From assembly GCA_025612245.1 (NCBI GenBank), contig JAAXKQ010000016.1, positions 1 to 64,000 on the forward strand: 64,000 bases of DNA, read 5' to 3'. Below the pieces are notes generated by a model. That model ran no database searches. It saw nothing but the letters and a program-made list of their open reading frames with translations, and had not been told where the DNA came from. Source of the stretch: Ignavibacteria bacterium (GTDB taxonomy: Bacteria; Bacteroidota; Ignavibacteria; Ignavibacteriales; SURF-24). Every line of letters begins with the position of its first letter. Position 1 is the stretch's first letter. Positions 18,700 to 26,720 of this stretch are shown here, in pieces. The position numbers and the translations under genes are program-made.

Positions 18700-20184
18700 A
18701 TGAACAAATTATATTTTAGTCTGCCATATCCGCTTCAATATATTACAACCAACCTTTTCGGCCTGACAATAAGGTACGGAAGGTTTAATAAAGAATTCTA
18801 TAAGGCTCTTGACAGATACTTAAGCCTGGACCGCCAGGAAAAATGCGGCCTGGACATGCAGAAAGTAATTGAAATGGCAAAGGGGTCACGGTTTTATTCA
18901 ATAAAGGATGAAAAGGATTTTCAAAATTCTCCGATTGTAACCAAAAATATGGTCAAGGAGAATTACGACAAGATCATAAATCCCGAGTATGTCCACAAGA
19001 TTAATCATACGAGTGGTACAACGGGTTCAGGCCTGAATTATCCTGTTTCAAAGGAATTCGTAAACAATCACTGGGCGATTTACTGGAAGTCCAGGTATCT
19101 TTTTAACCTGACCACCGATACATGGTGCGCCTATATAATCGGCAGGAACGTTCTTAATACCGAAAGGAAAAAGCCCCCGTATTGGATAAAGTGCTACCCG
19201 GTGCACCAGTACCTTTTTTCAAATGCCCATTTGAACATAAATACGGTTGAACTCTATCTGAAGAAAATTAAGAAAAGCAGGATCTACTGGATGCACGGAT
19301 TCCCTTCGTCCTTAAATTACCTGGCAGGCCTCATAAAGGACAGGAAACTGCAGACGCTTGCAAAGGAGCTGAATCTGAAGATCATTACCACGAGTTCTGA
19401 AACGCTCTTTGACTTCCAGAAAAAGAACATCGAGGAAATTTTCGGCTGCCAGGTCCGCCAGCTCTACGGGCAGACCGAGGGTGTGGCAAACATATTCGAA
19501 TGCGAGGAAGGAACGCTCCACATAGACGAATCTTTTTCTTACGTGGAATTTGAAAGGGTTGAGAACAGCTGCGAGGATTATAAGATAATTGGAACGACAT
19601 ATATCAATAAGGCTTTCCCGCTCATAAGGTACGACACGGGGGACACGGTAAAACTCTACAAGGAGAACTTCGTCTGCAAATGCGGAAGGAAGTCTCGCGT
19701 GGTAAAGGAAATAATTGGACGGGAGCAGGACTACCTCATACTCGACGACGGCACAAAAATCGGCGGATCGGGATTTTTCTTCAAGAAGATCGTTAACGTC
19801 AAAAGGGCACAGATTGTGCAGAAGCAAAAAGGGGAAGCTACGTTCTATATCGTCAAGTCCCCTGACTATTCAGCCGAGGAGGAACAAATGCTAAAAGAGG
19901 AGATTGAAAACCGCCTCGGGAAGAATTTCCGCTACACACTCCAGTACACGGATGAGCTCATAAGGCTCAAGAACGGCAAAATGAAATTTGTAATAAATGA
20001 AATCGACGGGGATTCCAAGAACGGCTGCCAGAAGGTTCATATCGATGAGGAGGGAATAGCCGACGAAACAAAGCCTCACGCGCATGAGTACCCCTTCTGG
20101 AAAAACGGCTTCCAGATACTGCTCATCCTGTTCTCTAAGAAAATTGGCGACCTGTTCGGCTCCATTACGGACCTCTTTCACTAA
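18700..20184 (+). CDS. CapK-like adenylate-forming enzyme (phenylacetate-CoA ligase family), copy 1
   Basis: Member of the adenylate-forming superfamily closest to phenylacetate-CoA ligase/CapK proteins (494 residues). The ATP-binding P-loop is HTSGTTGSG, and a YGQTEG motif marks the adenine-binding region. CKCGRKS followed by IGREQDY matches the hinge to the C-terminal domain and could hold a metal through its Cys pair. CapK-like genes are common in capsule and exopolysaccharide loci, where they may activate an acid that decorates the polymer; this is inference. A paralogue lies at 21875, with a heparinase-like gene in between. Confidence 0.85.
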   Translation: MNKLYFSLPYPLQYITTNLFGLTIRYGRFNKEFYKALDRYLSLDRQEKCGLDMQKVIEMAKGSRFYSIKDEKDFQNSPIVTKNMVKENYDKIINPEYVHKINHTSGTTGSGLNYPVSKEFVNNHWAIYWKSRYLFNLTTDTWCAYIIGRNVLNTERKKPPYWIKCYPVHQYLFSNAHLNINTVELYLKKIKKSRIYWMHGFPSSLNYLAGLIKDRKLQTLAKELNLKIITTSSETLFDFQKKNIEEIFGCQVRQLYGQTEGVANIFECEEGTLHIDESFSYVEFERVENSCEDYKIIGTTYINKAFPLIRYDTGDTVKLYKENFVCKCGRKSRVVKEIIGREQDYLILDDGTKIGGSGFFFKKIVNVKRAQIVQKQKGEATFYIVKSPDYSAEEEQMLKEEIENRLGKNFRYTLQYTDELIRLKNGKMKFVINEIDGDSKNGCQKVHIDEEGIADETKPHAHEYPFWKNGFQILLILFSKKIGDLFGSITDLFH

Positions 20185-20209
20185 ACAAAATGATGCCTGA
20201 AAGTTAAAA

Positions 20210-21871
20210 ATGCTTGAGAACATAGCTGTTATATCCAGATACTACCATACGCTCCGGTACCTGAAGGCAAGACAGACCTTCGGGCGCTCGTATGCAGGGC
20301 TTAAAAGGAAATTCAGGCTCTATAAGGCTCCTGAGATTCCGGAAAACCTTACAAGGAAATTGAGCCTCAAAATCCCTTTCCTTAAGCATGAGCCGTGGAA
20401 TTCCAGGCAAGAGCTCCTTAATAGGGAATTCACATTTCTGAACATTAAGAGGAAGTTTGACGGGCAAATTGACTGGAAGTCACCTGATATGCCTTTACTC
20501 TGGCGCTTTAACCTGCACTACTTCAACTACCTGCATCTGCTTGAAGGTGAAGAAAAAGAAACGCTTATACTCGACTGGATAAGGAGTAATCCAAATGATG
20601 ATTCCTCGTCGGCTGCATGGCATCCATATCCTCTTTCACTTAGAATTACAAACTGGTGCAAGGAGGAGCTGAGTAATAAGGAAATCCTGAAGAGCCTTTA
20701 CTACCAGGTGAGCTACCTTTACCGTAACCTGGAGACTTACCACCCCGGAAACCATCTTCTTGAGAACGCAAGGGCGCTGATCTTCGGGGGAATGTTTTTC
20801 TTCGGCCAGGGTGAGGCAATCAGCTGGCTTAAGAAAGGACTCAGTATCTATGAAAGTGAGCTGCCGGTGCAGGTACTGACGGACGGGGGATACTTTGAGC
20901 TCAGTACGATGTATCACGCAATAATGCTGGAGAACTTTCTGGACGTTCTGAACCTGCTGGAAGAAAGAAATATCAGCCTCCCGGGCCTGAAGGAAGTTAC
21001 GATGAAAATGGGTGACTTCCTTTATTCGATGACTCACCCGGACGGGAGCATTTCGCTTTTTAACGACTCGGCTGAGGAAATTGCACCTTCAAGTGAAATG
21101 ATCCTTTCATACTTGAAATGCCTTACAGGATACACCCCCAGCTACAAGGAACAGTTTCCTTCCTCGGGTTACTTTGTACACAGGGGAAAAAGCCTTTGCC
21201 TCATAATCGACGGCGGGGCGCCAGGACCGGACTACCTGCCTGCACATTCACACGCCGACATCTTCAGCTACGAGCTTTCAGCGGCAGATGAAAAGATTAT
21301 TACCGACAGCGGCGTTTTTGAGTATGCCGAGGGACCGATGAGAAGCTACGTCAGGAGCACGCGCGCCCACAATACGGTATCTGTTGACGGGCTTGACCAG
21401 GCCGAGTGCTGGGGAAGCTTCCGCCTTGCAAAAAGATTCCATCCCGTGGATGTGCGTTTCAGCATGCAGGGCGGTAAAAGCCTCTTTAGCGGAAGCTTTG
21501 AAGGCTACGCTTCTTTGATAGGAGATGACATACGCCACAGGCGCACAATTGAAACCGACGAGGAAAAGGGAATAATTACGGTAAAAGACACACTCTCGGG
21601 TCACGGGCGGCATCTTGCCGAGAGCTTTATACACGTCCATCCTTCTGCAAAAATTGTCATGCAAGGGGATACTTTTATAGTAAATGGCAAAGGATACGCC
21701 GTAAAAATAACCCCCCTAAGCGGCACACCGGCAGTTAAGGAAGGATGGTACTGCCCCGGCTTCGGTAGAAAAATCAAAAGAAGCGTAATTACAGTAAAAA
21801 AAGACGCGCTGCCCTGTGAGCTTGGCTACAGGATTGAAGTTCTAAAATCAAATAACAACCCTAAGGTATAA
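20210..21871 (+). CDS. Heparinase II/III-like protein
   Basis: Two-domain protein of the heparinase II/III and alginate-lyase fold (553 residues). The N-terminal alpha/alpha toroid contains WRFNLHYFNYLHLL (about residues 99-112) and NHLLENARAL. The C-terminal beta-sandwich begins near AHSHADIFSYEL with conserved His, followed by RSTRAHNTVSVDGLDQ. Enzymes with this fold cleave or epimerise uronate-containing polymers. No signal peptide is visible, which is unusual for a lyase acting on exported polymer and suggests a biosynthetic role. The gene ends three bases before the second CapK-like gene. Confidence 0.88.
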   Translation: MLENIAVISRYYHTLRYLKARQTFGRSYAGLKRKFRLYKAPEIPENLTRKLSLKIPFLKHEPWNSRQELLNREFTFLNIKRKFDGQIDWKSPDMPLLWRFNLHYFNYLHLLEGEEKETLILDWIRSNPNDDSSSAAWHPYPLSLRITNWCKEELSNKEILKSLYYQVSYLYRNLETYHPGNHLLENARALIFGGMFFFGQGEAISWLKKGLSIYESELPVQVLTDGGYFELSTMYHAIMLENFLDVLNLLEERNISLPGLKEVTMKMGDFLYSMTHPDGSISLFNDSAEEIAPSSEMILSYLKCLTGYTPSYKEQFPSSGYFVHRGKSLCLIIDGGAPGPDYLPAHSHADIFSYELSAADEKIITDSGVFEYAEGPMRSYVRSTRAHNTVSVDGLDQAECWGSFRLAKRFHPVDVRFSMQGGKSLFSGSFEGYASLIGDDIRHRRTIETDEEKGIITVKDTLSGHGRHLAESFIHVHPSAKIVMQGDTFIVNGKGYAVKITPLSGTPAVKEGWYCPGFGRKIKRSVITVKKDALPCELGYRIEVLKSNNNPKV

Positions 21872-21874
21872 TTT

Positions 21875-23251
21875 ATGTTCAGTCTTAACTTCCTGAAAGA
21901 AGTTTACTACAGATCGCCATTATGGATTAAGAAAATATATTCGTCGATACCTTTTGAAATAAGAAGCGGAAAAGAATACAGAAAATGGATTGAATTCCTG
22001 AAACTGAACCTGGACCATGAGGAATATGAGCTATTTAAGATCAAGGAGACCGTTACCTATAGCTACCTTAACGTGAACTATTATAAGAGGATCTTCACTG
22101 AACTTGGAATGGTGCCTGAAGACATAAAGGACAAAAAGGACCTAAGCAGCCTGCCGCTTCTGGATAAGCAGATGATTCGCGAAAACCCGGAAGACTTCAT
22201 GGTCAGAAACTATCCTGCATTCAGGCGCTTTTATGTCACTACGGGCGGTACCTCCGGCATACAGCATACGTTCTTCCAGTCCAAAAACGTCTGGAAAAAA
22301 GAGCAGGCATTTATAATAAATTACTACATGGGATTTGACTATAATTATCGTGACCTTCGGGCAACTCTCAGGGGAGGTGAGTTTAGTAACCTGCCTGAAA
22401 ATGTATTCTGGAAAATTAATCCCATTAATAACGAAATTAACTTTTCGCCGTTCCACATAAATTCAAAAACAATCACTTATTACGTCGATAAGCTCAATGA
22501 ACTTAAACCCATGTATATTCACGGCTACCCCTCGGCTCTAACGCTGCTGATGAAAAATATACAGGAGCACAACCTGAAGCTCCATTATTCTCCCAAGGCC
22601 GTCTTCCTGGCCTCGGAAAATTATACGCACGAACAGACCGAAGGACTTAAGAGCTTCTTTAACGGCAAGATTACCACATATTACGGTCACTCGGAAAGGC
22701 TGATTTTTGCCCCTTCTGACTGCGAGCTTATGACGTTTTCCGTCGACAGGCGCTATGGGGCTTTTGAGCTCGTTGGAGACAATAACGAGGTCTTAACCGA
22801 GGAGGGCAAGGTTGGTGAAATTGTAGGCACCGGCTTCGACAATTATGCCATGCCGCTCATCCGCTACAGGACTAACGACCTTACCTCCTACAGCAGTTTT
22901 AAGGAGCTGAAAATAAATCCCATCAAGGGCAGGTGGAACCAGGAGTTCCTGGATGGGAGCAACATGATGAGGGTGTCCCTTACGGGCTTAAACATGCATT
23001 CAGACATTTTTAAGAACGTGCTTGCAATGCAGTTCTACCAGCCCCGCATTGGCGAGGCGGTGCTTGTGGTGGTGGCAAAAAAGAGCTTTACCGACCTGGA
23101 TGCCAGAAAGATACTGCAGGCTTTCAACAAGAAAGCAGGGCACGCAATAAAGTTCTCGCTTGAATTAAGGGATTCCCTAATTCAGACTGAAAGAGGAAAA
23201 ACAAGGAGGATAATTAAGGATTACCAAAAGACTATCGTCGACCCGAACTAA
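21875..23251 (+). CDS. CapK-like adenylate-forming enzyme, copy 2
   Basis: Second phenylacetate-CoA ligase/CapK-type protein of the locus (458 residues), clearly diverged from the copy at 18700. The P-loop reads TTGGTSG rather than the usual SGTTG, and the adenine-binding motif is YYGHSER. A typical C-terminal small domain follows (RYRTNDL near residue 328). It starts with ATG directly after the heparinase-like gene. Two different copies around one gene suggest two activated substrates or an activation-transfer pair; that is inference. A 147-base gap after it holds only an 11-codon open frame and a small hairpin. Confidence 0.82.
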   Translation: MFSLNFLKEVYYRSPLWIKKIYSSIPFEIRSGKEYRKWIEFLKLNLDHEEYELFKIKETVTYSYLNVNYYKRIFTELGMVPEDIKDKKDLSSLPLLDKQMIRENPEDFMVRNYPAFRRFYVTTGGTSGIQHTFFQSKNVWKKEQAFIINYYMGFDYNYRDLRATLRGGEFSNLPENVFWKINPINNEINFSPFHINSKTITYYVDKLNELKPMYIHGYPSALTLLMKNIQEHNLKLHYSPKAVFLASENYTHEQTEGLKSFFNGKITTYYGHSERLIFAPSDCELMTFSVDRRYGAFELVGDNNEVLTEEGKVGEIVGTGFDNYAMPLIRYRTNDLTSYSSFKELKINPIKGRWNQEFLDGSNMMRVSLTGLNMHSDIFKNVLAMQFYQPRIGEAVLVVVAKKSFTDLDARKILQAFNKKAGHAIKFSLELRDSLIQTERGKTRRIIKDYQKTIVDPN

Positions 23252-23413
23252 AAGGTGAAGTAATGAAAAAGTTATGGATTGAAAAAGTTTTGGAATGAAA
23301 ATGTGAGGCTTGGGTCCTGCTCTTCTGGCAGGGGATTGTAATAATATATTTTTTTAGATGTTCTTTAAAAGAATAAAGAGACTTGATTTTACTGAACCAT
23401 GGGAAAGAAGACA

Positions 23414-24709
23414 ATGAAGAAAGACCATATATTATTTTTAACTCATTATTTCCCCCCTGAGGTAAATGCTCCTGCCAGCAGGACTTATGAACATGCCAGG
23501 GAGTGGGTAAGGGAAGTTGAGGTTACCGTTGTAACTAATGTTCCTAATCACCCTGACGGGAAGGTGTTCCCGGGGTACAAAAACAGGCTCATCCAGAAAG
23601 AAGTAATTGACGGAATTAACGTCGTAAGGCTCTGGACCTTTGTTACGCCAAATGAGGGCTTCTTGTTAAGGAGCCTTAACTACGTGGTTTACATGCTTGC
23701 TGCAATTATTTACGTTCTGATTTCAGGCATAAGGTTCGAGGCAATTATAGCAACAACGCCTCAGTTCTTCTGCGCACTTGCAGGGAAGATTATTGCAAGG
23801 CTGACAAGAAAGCCTTTTATTCTGGAACTAAGGGACCTTTGGCCCGAGTCCATTATTGCCGTAGGCGCCCTTGAGAACAAAACTATAATCCGGTTACTGA
23901 ACCATATTGAGCTCGGCCTTTACCACTCGGCCGACAGGATCATTTCTGTTACAAAGTCCTTTAAGGATAACCTCGTTTCACGCGGAGTTGAACCCGGAAA
24001 AATTGACATCATCTTTAACGGCGTCTCTCCTGAAAACTTTACCAACGGCCGTGAAATAAAGGATGAATCAATAAGGGAATTCATGAGTGAAGGCTTCTTG
24101 GTCGGCTACATCGGGACAATCGGAATGGCGCATTCCATAAAAACCATTATTGAAGCCGCCGAACGCCTCAAAGATAGGCCAATAAAGTTCGTCATTGTGG
24201 GCTCCGGGGCGGAAAGAGAAAAGCTCGAAAAGCTAATAAAAGAAAAGGCCCTCCTAAACGTCAGGATTTTCCCGCTTCAGGCAAAACCCGAAATTGCCTC
24301 AATCATCAAGAGGCTCGACGTATTCTGCGTCCACCTTAAGAACGACCCCTTATTTAAGACGGTCATACCTTCAAAAATTTTTGAAGGTATGATAATGAAA
24401 AAACCGATTCTCATTGGAGTTAACGGGGAGGCAAGGACAATTATTGAAAACGCAAACGGGGGTGTTTATTTTGAACCGGAAAACCCGCTCGACCTGGCAG
24501 AGAAAGTGTGCCATTACTTTTCCTGCGAAGACGAAAGAAAACTGCACGGAGAAAACGGATTCAGGTTCGTACTGGAAAAGTTCAACAGAAAAGTGCTCGC
24601 TGCCGAGTACCTGAAAATCATAAAAAATCTGATTCCCGAAAGCCCCCTTCCTGAAACCGGTCTGAAAAATATAAAAGTCAAAAAAGCTGTCCTTGACATT
24701 AAGAAGTGA
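23414..24709 (+). CDS. Glycosyltransferase family 4, WbuB-like
   Basis: Glycosyltransferase of about 431 residues resembling WbuB-type enzymes, which transfer an amino-deoxy sugar such as FucNAc in O-antigen synthesis. Features are FLTHYFPPEVNAPASRTYEHA at the N terminus, the hydrophobic patch YVVYMLAAIIYVLIS for membrane contact, ELRDLWPESI, and the donor region KIFEGMIMKKPIL. The frame is open from an ATG at 23399, but the ATG at 23414 is better placed after GGGAAAGAAG. It closes the first block of the locus. The precise sugar remains unknown. Confidence 0.88.
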   Translation: MKKDHILFLTHYFPPEVNAPASRTYEHAREWVREVEVTVVTNVPNHPDGKVFPGYKNRLIQKEVIDGINVVRLWTFVTPNEGFLLRSLNYVVYMLAAIIYVLISGIRFEAIIATTPQFFCALAGKIIARLTRKPFILELRDLWPESIIAVGALENKTIIRLLNHIELGLYHSADRIISVTKSFKDNLVSRGVEPGKIDIIFNGVSPENFTNGREIKDESIREFMSEGFLVGYIGTIGMAHSIKTIIEAAERLKDRPIKFVIVGSGAEREKLEKLIKEKALLNVRIFPLQAKPEIASIIKRLDVFCVHLKNDPLFKTVIPSKIFEGMIMKKPILIGVNGEARTIIENANGGVYFEPENPLDLAEKVCHYFSCEDERKLHGENGFRFVLEKFNRKVLAAEYLKIIKNLIPESPLPETGLKNIKVKKAVLDIKK

Positions 24710-25004
24710 TACTTTAGCTTATAAGTAAAGGACATTGTTCCTGACAAACGTGACCCTTCTTAAGTTCATTTTTAATCTTTTGAAATAGCCCGCTTAAAAA
24801 GGAAATTTTTCAGTGCGGAAAGTGTGTGCAGGTGTGTGTGTTTGCCTGAACAAAAAACACACAGGCGGAAAAATTAAGATTAGAAGTGTTTGGTTCCTCT
24901 TAGAGAAAGTTATTAAGGCCCGAAAACAACAGCCGTTATTTTATTGAGGCAAAAATAACCAGCATTTTTTCTTCAACAAAATAGGAATTTGAAAAGAATT
25001 AAAT
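24710..25004 (+). other. Gap with a GT-rich element of competing pairings
   Basis: No gene was found. GTGTGTTT at 24836-24843 can pair with AAACACAC at 24855-24862. GCCTG at 24844-24848 can pair with CAGGC at 24862-24866, or with CAGG at 24829-24832. These pairings compete or would form a tight pseudoknot. The element precedes the initiating transferase gene and could be part of its leader. Confidence 0.35.
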
Positions 25005-26663
25005 ATGAACTTTTTACTAATATTTTTTACAAGTCTGATTTTTACGATCTTTTTTACGCCATACTTCATTGCTTATTTAAAAAAGACAAAGGTAGTCGAT
25101 CTACCGGGAAATAGAAGAATACATTCGGATATAGTCCCTAGAATGGGCGGACTGCTCATATTTCTGGTCGTCTCGGTCATGCTTCTTTCATTTACCGAGG
25201 AGCTGAACTCGGTAAGGCTCATGATCATTTCTGCAAACATCATACTTCTGGTCGGAATTTTTGACGACATGCTCGGGCTCGACTATTCGGCCAAGTTTTT
25301 ACTGCAGCTTTCCTCGGCGGTTCTTCTGCTTTTCTACCTGGCGCCGAAATTCGTAAAACTTAAACTTTTCGAGGTTACTATCCCTTATCCGCTGGATTAC
25401 ATACTCCTGCTTTTATTCATAATCGGCGGAATCAATTCAATTAACCTGCTGGATGGAATGGACGGGCTTGTAAGCGGCTTTTCTCTTCTGGTCTTCTCCA
25501 TTATCATGGCCCTGGCCGTCATTTCACACAGCACGCTATTGCTCATTCTTACGACAAGCCTTATGGGAAGCATACTGGGCTTCCTGAAGTATAACGCCTA
25601 TCCGGCTAAGATATTCCTGGGCGACACGGGGTCGCTTACGCTCGGGTTCTTCCTTGTCGTAACATCACTCCTGACCTCAATAAACTTTAACCAGAACGTT
25701 CTGGACCTGACGTTCCCCGTAATGCTTCTTGCCATTCCCGTAGTCGACACGCTGAGGGTAATGGTAATGAGGATTTTCAGGAAGCAAAACCCTTTTTTGC
25801 CGGACAGAACACACTTGCACCACATTATCAGTAACAGCAGCATATCGCATAAGTTTACGGTTTTCTTTATTGAAAGCCTTACCGTGGTCTTTATCATTCT
25901 TTCACTTTATTACATCAAGGTATCCCATTTTGTCCCTCTCATCCTCTTCTTCATCCTTGTTGCGCTTCTGCTTGCAATTGAGCCCATAATGAAGCTGGTT
26001 GGGAGGTTTATTGAGATCGACTATGAGTTCGAGCTTTTTAGAAAGCTGCCGCTGAAGAAAATACTGTTCTTTGAAAAAGGGCTCATACTGCTTTCTTCAA
26101 TCATGATAGCCTTTATAATCATTGCCTCGCTTCCACAGAGCACAACGCTGCAGAGCAATATTTTAATGATGTTCTTTATCATTGGCCTCGTAATGTTCTT
26201 CCTGGCATACGGGCACCAGAGAAAACAAAAAGACGTAAGCGACATATACACTTTTATCAACCTGGCTGCATTTTTCACCATTACAAATCTTAATTCTCCT
26301 GCCCTTTTCAATATGTCCTTGAGCAGCGTGAACCTGGGGCAGCTTACGGAAATCAGCTATTATGTGCTTGCACTGATAATTATACTCTTCCTTATTGCAA
26401 GCGACAAGATGTTCCCGGTCAAGAAGATCATCTTAAACGGAATTGACCTTACGGTAATTGTTTTTATTCTCCTTACTTTTATTGTAAACAGCTTTATCAA
26501 GTTTTACTTCGATGAATACTTCAGCATCAGTTTTCTTGAAGCCTTTATCTTTTACCTCTGGTACAAGGTTATTATATCCATTAAAGCCGAGGTTACAAAT
26601 ATTCTTTTCTATGCTTCCTTCGCTCTTCCGTTTGCAGCAATTCTGCTTCTGTTGTTCGTATAA
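25005..26663 (+). CDS. Undecaprenyl-phosphate sugar-1-phosphate transferase (WecA/MraY family) with extra membrane domain
   Basis: Initiates repeat-unit synthesis by moving a HexNAc-1-phosphate from UDP-sugar to undecaprenyl phosphate in the inner membrane. Family motifs are DLPGNRRIHSDIVPRMGG near the N terminus, the catalytic GIFDDMLGLD, NLLDGMDGL, FLGDTGS, and the basic DRTHLHH. The family core usually has about 330-370 residues and ends near residue 330 here. The remaining 200 or so residues add roughly seven further hydrophobic helices of no family I recognise. Context fits the first step of the exopolysaccharide pathway. Confidence 0.9.
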   Translation: MNFLLIFFTSLIFTIFFTPYFIAYLKKTKVVDLPGNRRIHSDIVPRMGGLLIFLVVSVMLLSFTEELNSVRLMIISANIILLVGIFDDMLGLDYSAKFLLQLSSAVLLLFYLAPKFVKLKLFEVTIPYPLDYILLLLFIIGGINSINLLDGMDGLVSGFSLLVFSIIMALAVISHSTLLLILTTSLMGSILGFLKYNAYPAKIFLGDTGSLTLGFFLVVTSLLTSINFNQNVLDLTFPVMLLAIPVVDTLRVMVMRIFRKQNPFLPDRTHLHHIISNSSISHKFTVFFIESLTVVFIILSLYYIKVSHFVPLILFFILVALLLAIEPIMKLVGRFIEIDYEFELFRKLPLKKILFFEKGLILLSSIMIAFIIIASLPQSTTLQSNILMMFFIIGLVMFFLAYGHQRKQKDVSDIYTFINLAAFFTITNLNSPALFNMSLSSVNLGQLTEISYYVLALIIILFLIASDKMFPVKKIILNGIDLTVIVFILLTFIVNSFIKFYFDEYFSISFLEAFIFYLWYKVIISIKAEVTNILFYASFALPFAAILLLLFV

Positions 26664-26720
26664 TGTATCGCAAAAAAAACGGTAAAACACGCCTATTCAC
26701 AGTGTCTTGAGGATATATAA

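Noticed and set aside
19312-19827. Minus-strand frame of 171 codons
   Set aside because: Antisense to the CapK-like gene over its adenylation motifs; no start signal.
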